From the NCBI GenBank assembly GCA_022599995.1, contig JAHZLG010000172.1, forward strand, positions 1 through 8,103: a stretch of DNA of 8,103 nt, in the 5' to 3' direction. This DNA comes from Alphaproteobacteria bacterium (lineage in GTDB: Bacteria; Pseudomonadota; Alphaproteobacteria; CBDBCS01; JAHZLG01). A model generated the notes under the pieces. That model was not told the origin of the DNA, ran no database searches, and was given only the letters and a program-made list of their open reading frames with translations. The translations under genes were made by a program, and so were the position numbers. Positions 5,704-8,103 of this stretch are shown in pieces (positions within the stretch are counted from its first letter, which is position 1; each line of letters begins with the position of its first letter).

Positions 5704-7124
5704 TACGCCGCTGCCTTCATCATGGCTTCGCCTTTTGCGCGGGCTTGCTCGATGGTGCCGACCAAGTAGAAAGCCGATTCGGGCAGATCATCGTGCTTCC
5801 CATCAAGGATTTCACGGAAGCCACGCACGGTGTCTTCGATCTGGACAAATTCGCCATCGACGCCGGTAAAGACCTCTGCCACGTGGAAGGGTTGCGATAG
5901 GAAGCGTTGGATTTTCCGGGCACGTGCCACCGTGAGTTTATCGTCTTCGGAGAGCTCGTCCATGCCAAGAATAGCAATGATCTCTTGCAGCGATTTGTAG
6001 GCTTGCAACACTTCTTGCACCTGTCGTGCCGTCCTGTAGTGTTCTTCGCCGACAACACGGGGCTCAAGAATACGCGAGGTGGAGTCGAGGGGGTCAACCG
6101 CGGGATAAATCCCAATTTCGGCAATTGCCCGCGACAGCACGGTGGTGGCGTCGAGGTGGGCAAATGTAGTGGCAGGGGCTGGGTCGGTCAGGTCGTCAGC
6201 CGGGACGTAGACCGCTTGCACCGAGGTAATCGACCCTTTGGCGGTCGATGTGATGCGTTCTTGCATGGCACCCATGTCCGTGCCGAGGGTCGGCTGATAG
6301 CCCACCGCCGAGGGAATGCGGCCGAGCAGTGCCGAGACCTCAGAGCCAGCCTGCGTGAAGCGGAAGATGTTGTCGACGAAGAACAGGACGTCTTGCCCTT
6401 GCTCGTCGCGGAAGTACTCAGCTTGGGTGAGGCCGGTCAATGCCACGCGGGCACGGGCTCCCGGAGGTTCATTCATTTGTCCGAAGACAAGGGCACACTT
6501 CGAACCCTTTTCAAAGTCGATCACGCCTGAATCTTGCATTTCGTGATACAGGTCGTTGCCTTCACGTGTCCGCTCGCCGACACCCGCAAAGACGGAGTAA
6601 CCACCGTGGCCTTTGGCGATGTTGTTGATCAGCTCTTGGATAATCACGGTCTTGCCAACCCCGGCACCGCCGAACAGGCCGATTTTGCCTCCGCGTGGGT
6701 AGGGAGTAAGCAGGTCGACCACCTTGATGCCGGTGACCAACTGGGTGGTTTCGGTGGACTGCTCGGAAAGCAGGGGGGCAGAGCGGTGAATCGGCATCTT
6801 CTGCGCGGTTTGCACCGGCCCCCGCTCATCGATCGGCTCGCCGAGCACGTTCATGATGCGGCCGAGTGTTTCGTCTCCGACGGGCACGCTAAGCGCGCCC
6901 CCTGTGTCAATGACAGGTTGTCCACGCCGCAACCCTTCGGTGGCATCGAGGGCGATAGTGCGGACGGTGCCCTCGCCAAGGTGTTGCGACACCTCAAGCA
7001 CAAGGCGGCTTTCGGTATCCTGTACTTCAAGGGCGTTGAGAATGTGGGGTAATTCGCCATCGAACTGAACGTCGATGACCGCCCCAAGGACTTGCACAAT
7101 CTTGCCGGTGGATGCAGCACTCAT
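5703..7124 (-). CDS. atpD: ATP synthase F1 beta subunit
   Basis: The catalytic subunit of F1-ATPase, which makes ATP from ADP and phosphate on the cytoplasmic face of the membrane. At 473 residues it is near the usual length. The Walker A loop is GGAGVGKT (152-159). The catalytic glutamate and the following arginine are E184 and R185 in GVGERTREGNDLYHEM. The Walker B aspartate is D251 in DVLFFVDN, and the DELSEDD loop is at 389-395. VGYQPTLGTDMGAMQERI (274-291) has the alphaproteobacterial look. All expected catalytic residues are present. A weak AGG lies eight bases before the ATG, in the 33-base gap after atpG. The gene overlaps atpC by one base. Confidence 0.98.
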   Translation of the reverse strand: MSAASTGKIVQVLGAVIDVQFDGELPHILNALEVQDTESRLVLEVSQHLGEGTVRTIALDATEGLRRGQPVIDTGGALSVPVGDETLGRIMNVLGEPIDERGPVQTAQKMPIHRSAPLLSEQSTETTQLVTGIKVVDLLTPYPRGGKIGLFGGAGVGKTVIIQELINNIAKGHGGYSVFAGVGERTREGNDLYHEMQDSGVIDFEKGSKCALVFGQMNEPPGARARVALTGLTQAEYFRDEQGQDVLFFVDNIFRFTQAGSEVSALLGRIPSAVGYQPTLGTDMGAMQERITSTAKGSITSVQAVYVPADDLTDPAPATTFAHLDATTVLSRAIAEIGIYPAVDPLDSTSRILEPRVVGEEHYRTARQVQEVLQAYKSLQEIIAILGMDELSEDDKLTVARARKIQRFLSQPFHVAEVFTGVDGEFVQIEDTVRGFREILDGKHDDLPESAFYLVGTIEQARAKGEAMMKAAA

Positions 7125-7157
7125 AAAATAAACCTAGCGACGGGGAAAGGGGTTGGG

Positions 7158-8087
7158 TTAGACCGCCTCGGCACCGGAGATGATTTCGATCAACTCCTTC
7201 GTGATGGCGGCTTGGCGTAATTGGTTATATTTCTGGGTGAGTTCGTCGATGAATTTGCCGGCATTGCGCGAGGCGTTGTCCATGGCGGTCATGCGGGCAG
7301 CTTGTTCGGCCGCGAAGGACTCGATGAGGCCACGATAAATTTGCACCGTTACATTGCGCGGCAGGAGCTCTTCCAGGATGGCAGACTCTTCGGGCTCGAA
7401 GGCGCGGTTGGTTTTGGGCGCACCCGCACCGCCCGTCGCCCCTGAGGCTTTGGTGGCGGAGGGGCTGGCAGCATCTACGGCTAATTCGGTCGGGCTGATG
7501 ATCGGCACCAGAGGCAGAATCGTCACTTCTTGCGTCAGGGCGGACACAAAGCGGTTATAGATCAGGGTTGCCCGGCCAAATTCCCCGGACTCGATGCGCG
7601 GGAGCACCTCGTCGGCAATCATCGAGGCATGCGAGTATTTGGCACCGTTGGTGTGCAACTCTTCGAAGGACTTCAGCAACGACGTCTTGTGATTGCGCTT
7701 CGACGAGCCGGTCACCTTGCGCCCGACCGTCACCAGCCTTGCCGAGGGGTTTTGCGCCAACTCGTTGCGCATTGCCCGCAACACGTTGACATTAAACCCG
7801 CCGCAGAGACCGCGGTCGGAACCGATGACCACATAAAGGCAAGGCCCATCGCCCCCCCGCATCAAAAGCGGCGCGTGGGAGTAGAATTCCCCCGTCACCG
7901 GATTAAGGTACTGGGCACCAATGTCTGCTGTGAGGTCGTGCATCGTGCGCGCAAAGTCGCGCGTAGCTCCGGCGCGCTCTTGCGCGCGGCGGAGTTTCGC
8001 TGAGGCGACCATCTTCATCGCCGAGGTAATCCGTCGCGTCGACTTTACCGAGTCGATTCGTCCACGAAGTTCCTTAAGCCCTGCCAT
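7158..8087 (-). CDS. atpG: ATP synthase F1 gamma subunit
   Basis: Gamma is the rotating central shaft that couples proton flow through F0 to catalysis by alpha3-beta3. The 309-residue protein has both hallmark coiled-coil ends: an N-terminal helix with RIDSVKSTRRITSAMKMVASAK (split here as residues 10-20 and 21-31) and a C-terminal helix with ARMTAMDNASRNAG (264-277) and ITKELIEIISGA (295-306). The GSDRGLCGGFN motif (89-99) belongs to the globular Rossmann-like part. Residues about 203-228 form an Ala/Ser/Gly/Thr-rich insertion before AFEPEE, making it somewhat longer than the roughly 290 residues usual in relatives. ATG 8087 shares one base with a TAA that probably ends atpA. Confidence 0.97.
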   Translation of the reverse strand: MAGLKELRGRIDSVKSTRRITSAMKMVASAKLRRAQERAGATRDFARTMHDLTADIGAQYLNPVTGEFYSHAPLLMRGGDGPCLYVVIGSDRGLCGGFNVNVLRAMRNELAQNPSARLVTVGRKVTGSSKRNHKTSLLKSFEELHTNGAKYSHASMIADEVLPRIESGEFGRATLIYNRFVSALTQEVTILPLVPIISPTELAVDAASPSATKASGATGGAGAPKTNRAFEPEESAILEELLPRNVTVQIYRGLIESFAAEQAARMTAMDNASRNAGKFIDELTQKYNQLRQAAITKELIEIISGAEAV

Positions 8088-8103
8088 TAGACAAAACTCT
8101 TGC
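8087..8103 (-). CDS. atpA: probable last codons of ATP synthase F1 alpha subunit (rest outside window)
   Basis: Only 17 bases remain. In the frame ending at the TAA that overlaps the atpG start, the codons read Lys-Ser-Phe-Val-stop, which would suit an alpha-subunit C-terminus. The call rests mainly on position: atpA precedes atpG in the conserved order, and the TAATG overlap repeats the one at atpD-atpC. Confidence 0.5.

Noticed and set aside
5907..6530. 207-residue + strand open frame.
   Set aside because: It lies entirely antisense to atpD, which has all catalytic motifs; it is a shadow of GC-rich codon use.

Overview
The window reads as part of an alphaproteobacterial chromosome. This rests on three impressions from family resemblance, not on a search. 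The F1-ATPase genes run gamma-beta-epsilon with no F0 genes after epsilon, as in the alphaproteobacterial atpHAGDC arrangement. The beta-subunit sequence has an alphaproteobacterial look. The threonine synthase and the LON-domain and lipoprotein families also resemble those commonly found in that class. The DNA is moderately GC-rich by eye.

Layout. Bases 1-2643 (+ strand) hold the end of a LON substrate-binding-domain protein, then threonine synthase (thrC), then a second LON-domain protein carrying a large acidic insertion. Bases 2641-3424 are a tandem array of 26 copies of a 30-bp unit that starts exactly at the stop codon of the second LON gene. Bases 3461-5020 (- strand, convergent) encode a lipoprotein of the penicillin-binding-protein-activator / periplasmic-binding type. 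Bases 5021-5364 are intergenic and hold a 17-bp tandem repeat with palindromic cores plus candidate stem-loops. Bases 5365-8103 (- strand) are the distal part of an F1-ATPase operon: the last codons of a probable atpA, then atpG, atpD and atpC, packed tightly with one-base TAATG overlaps at two junctions.

How the genes fit together. The ATPase genes form one catalytic complex and are almost certainly co-transcribed. thrC makes threonine. The two LON-domain proteins around it have no ATPase or protease domain, and their role is unknown. The lipoprotein should sit in the cell envelope.

The unusual thread is repeat growth at every scale. There are 9-bp repeats inside thrC, 9- and 12-bp repeats inside the second LON gene, the 30-bp array, a 9-bp G-rich repeat with an eight-base homopolymer inside the lipoprotein gene, the 17-bp dyad repeat upstream of that gene, and a 15-bp duplication across the atpC stop codon. 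The 30-bp array is the strongest candidate for something undescribed. It has higher-order structure and an internal 15-bp half-repeat, and it encodes the same Pro/Ala/Val-rich decapeptide in three successive reading frames. I cannot show that it is functional.
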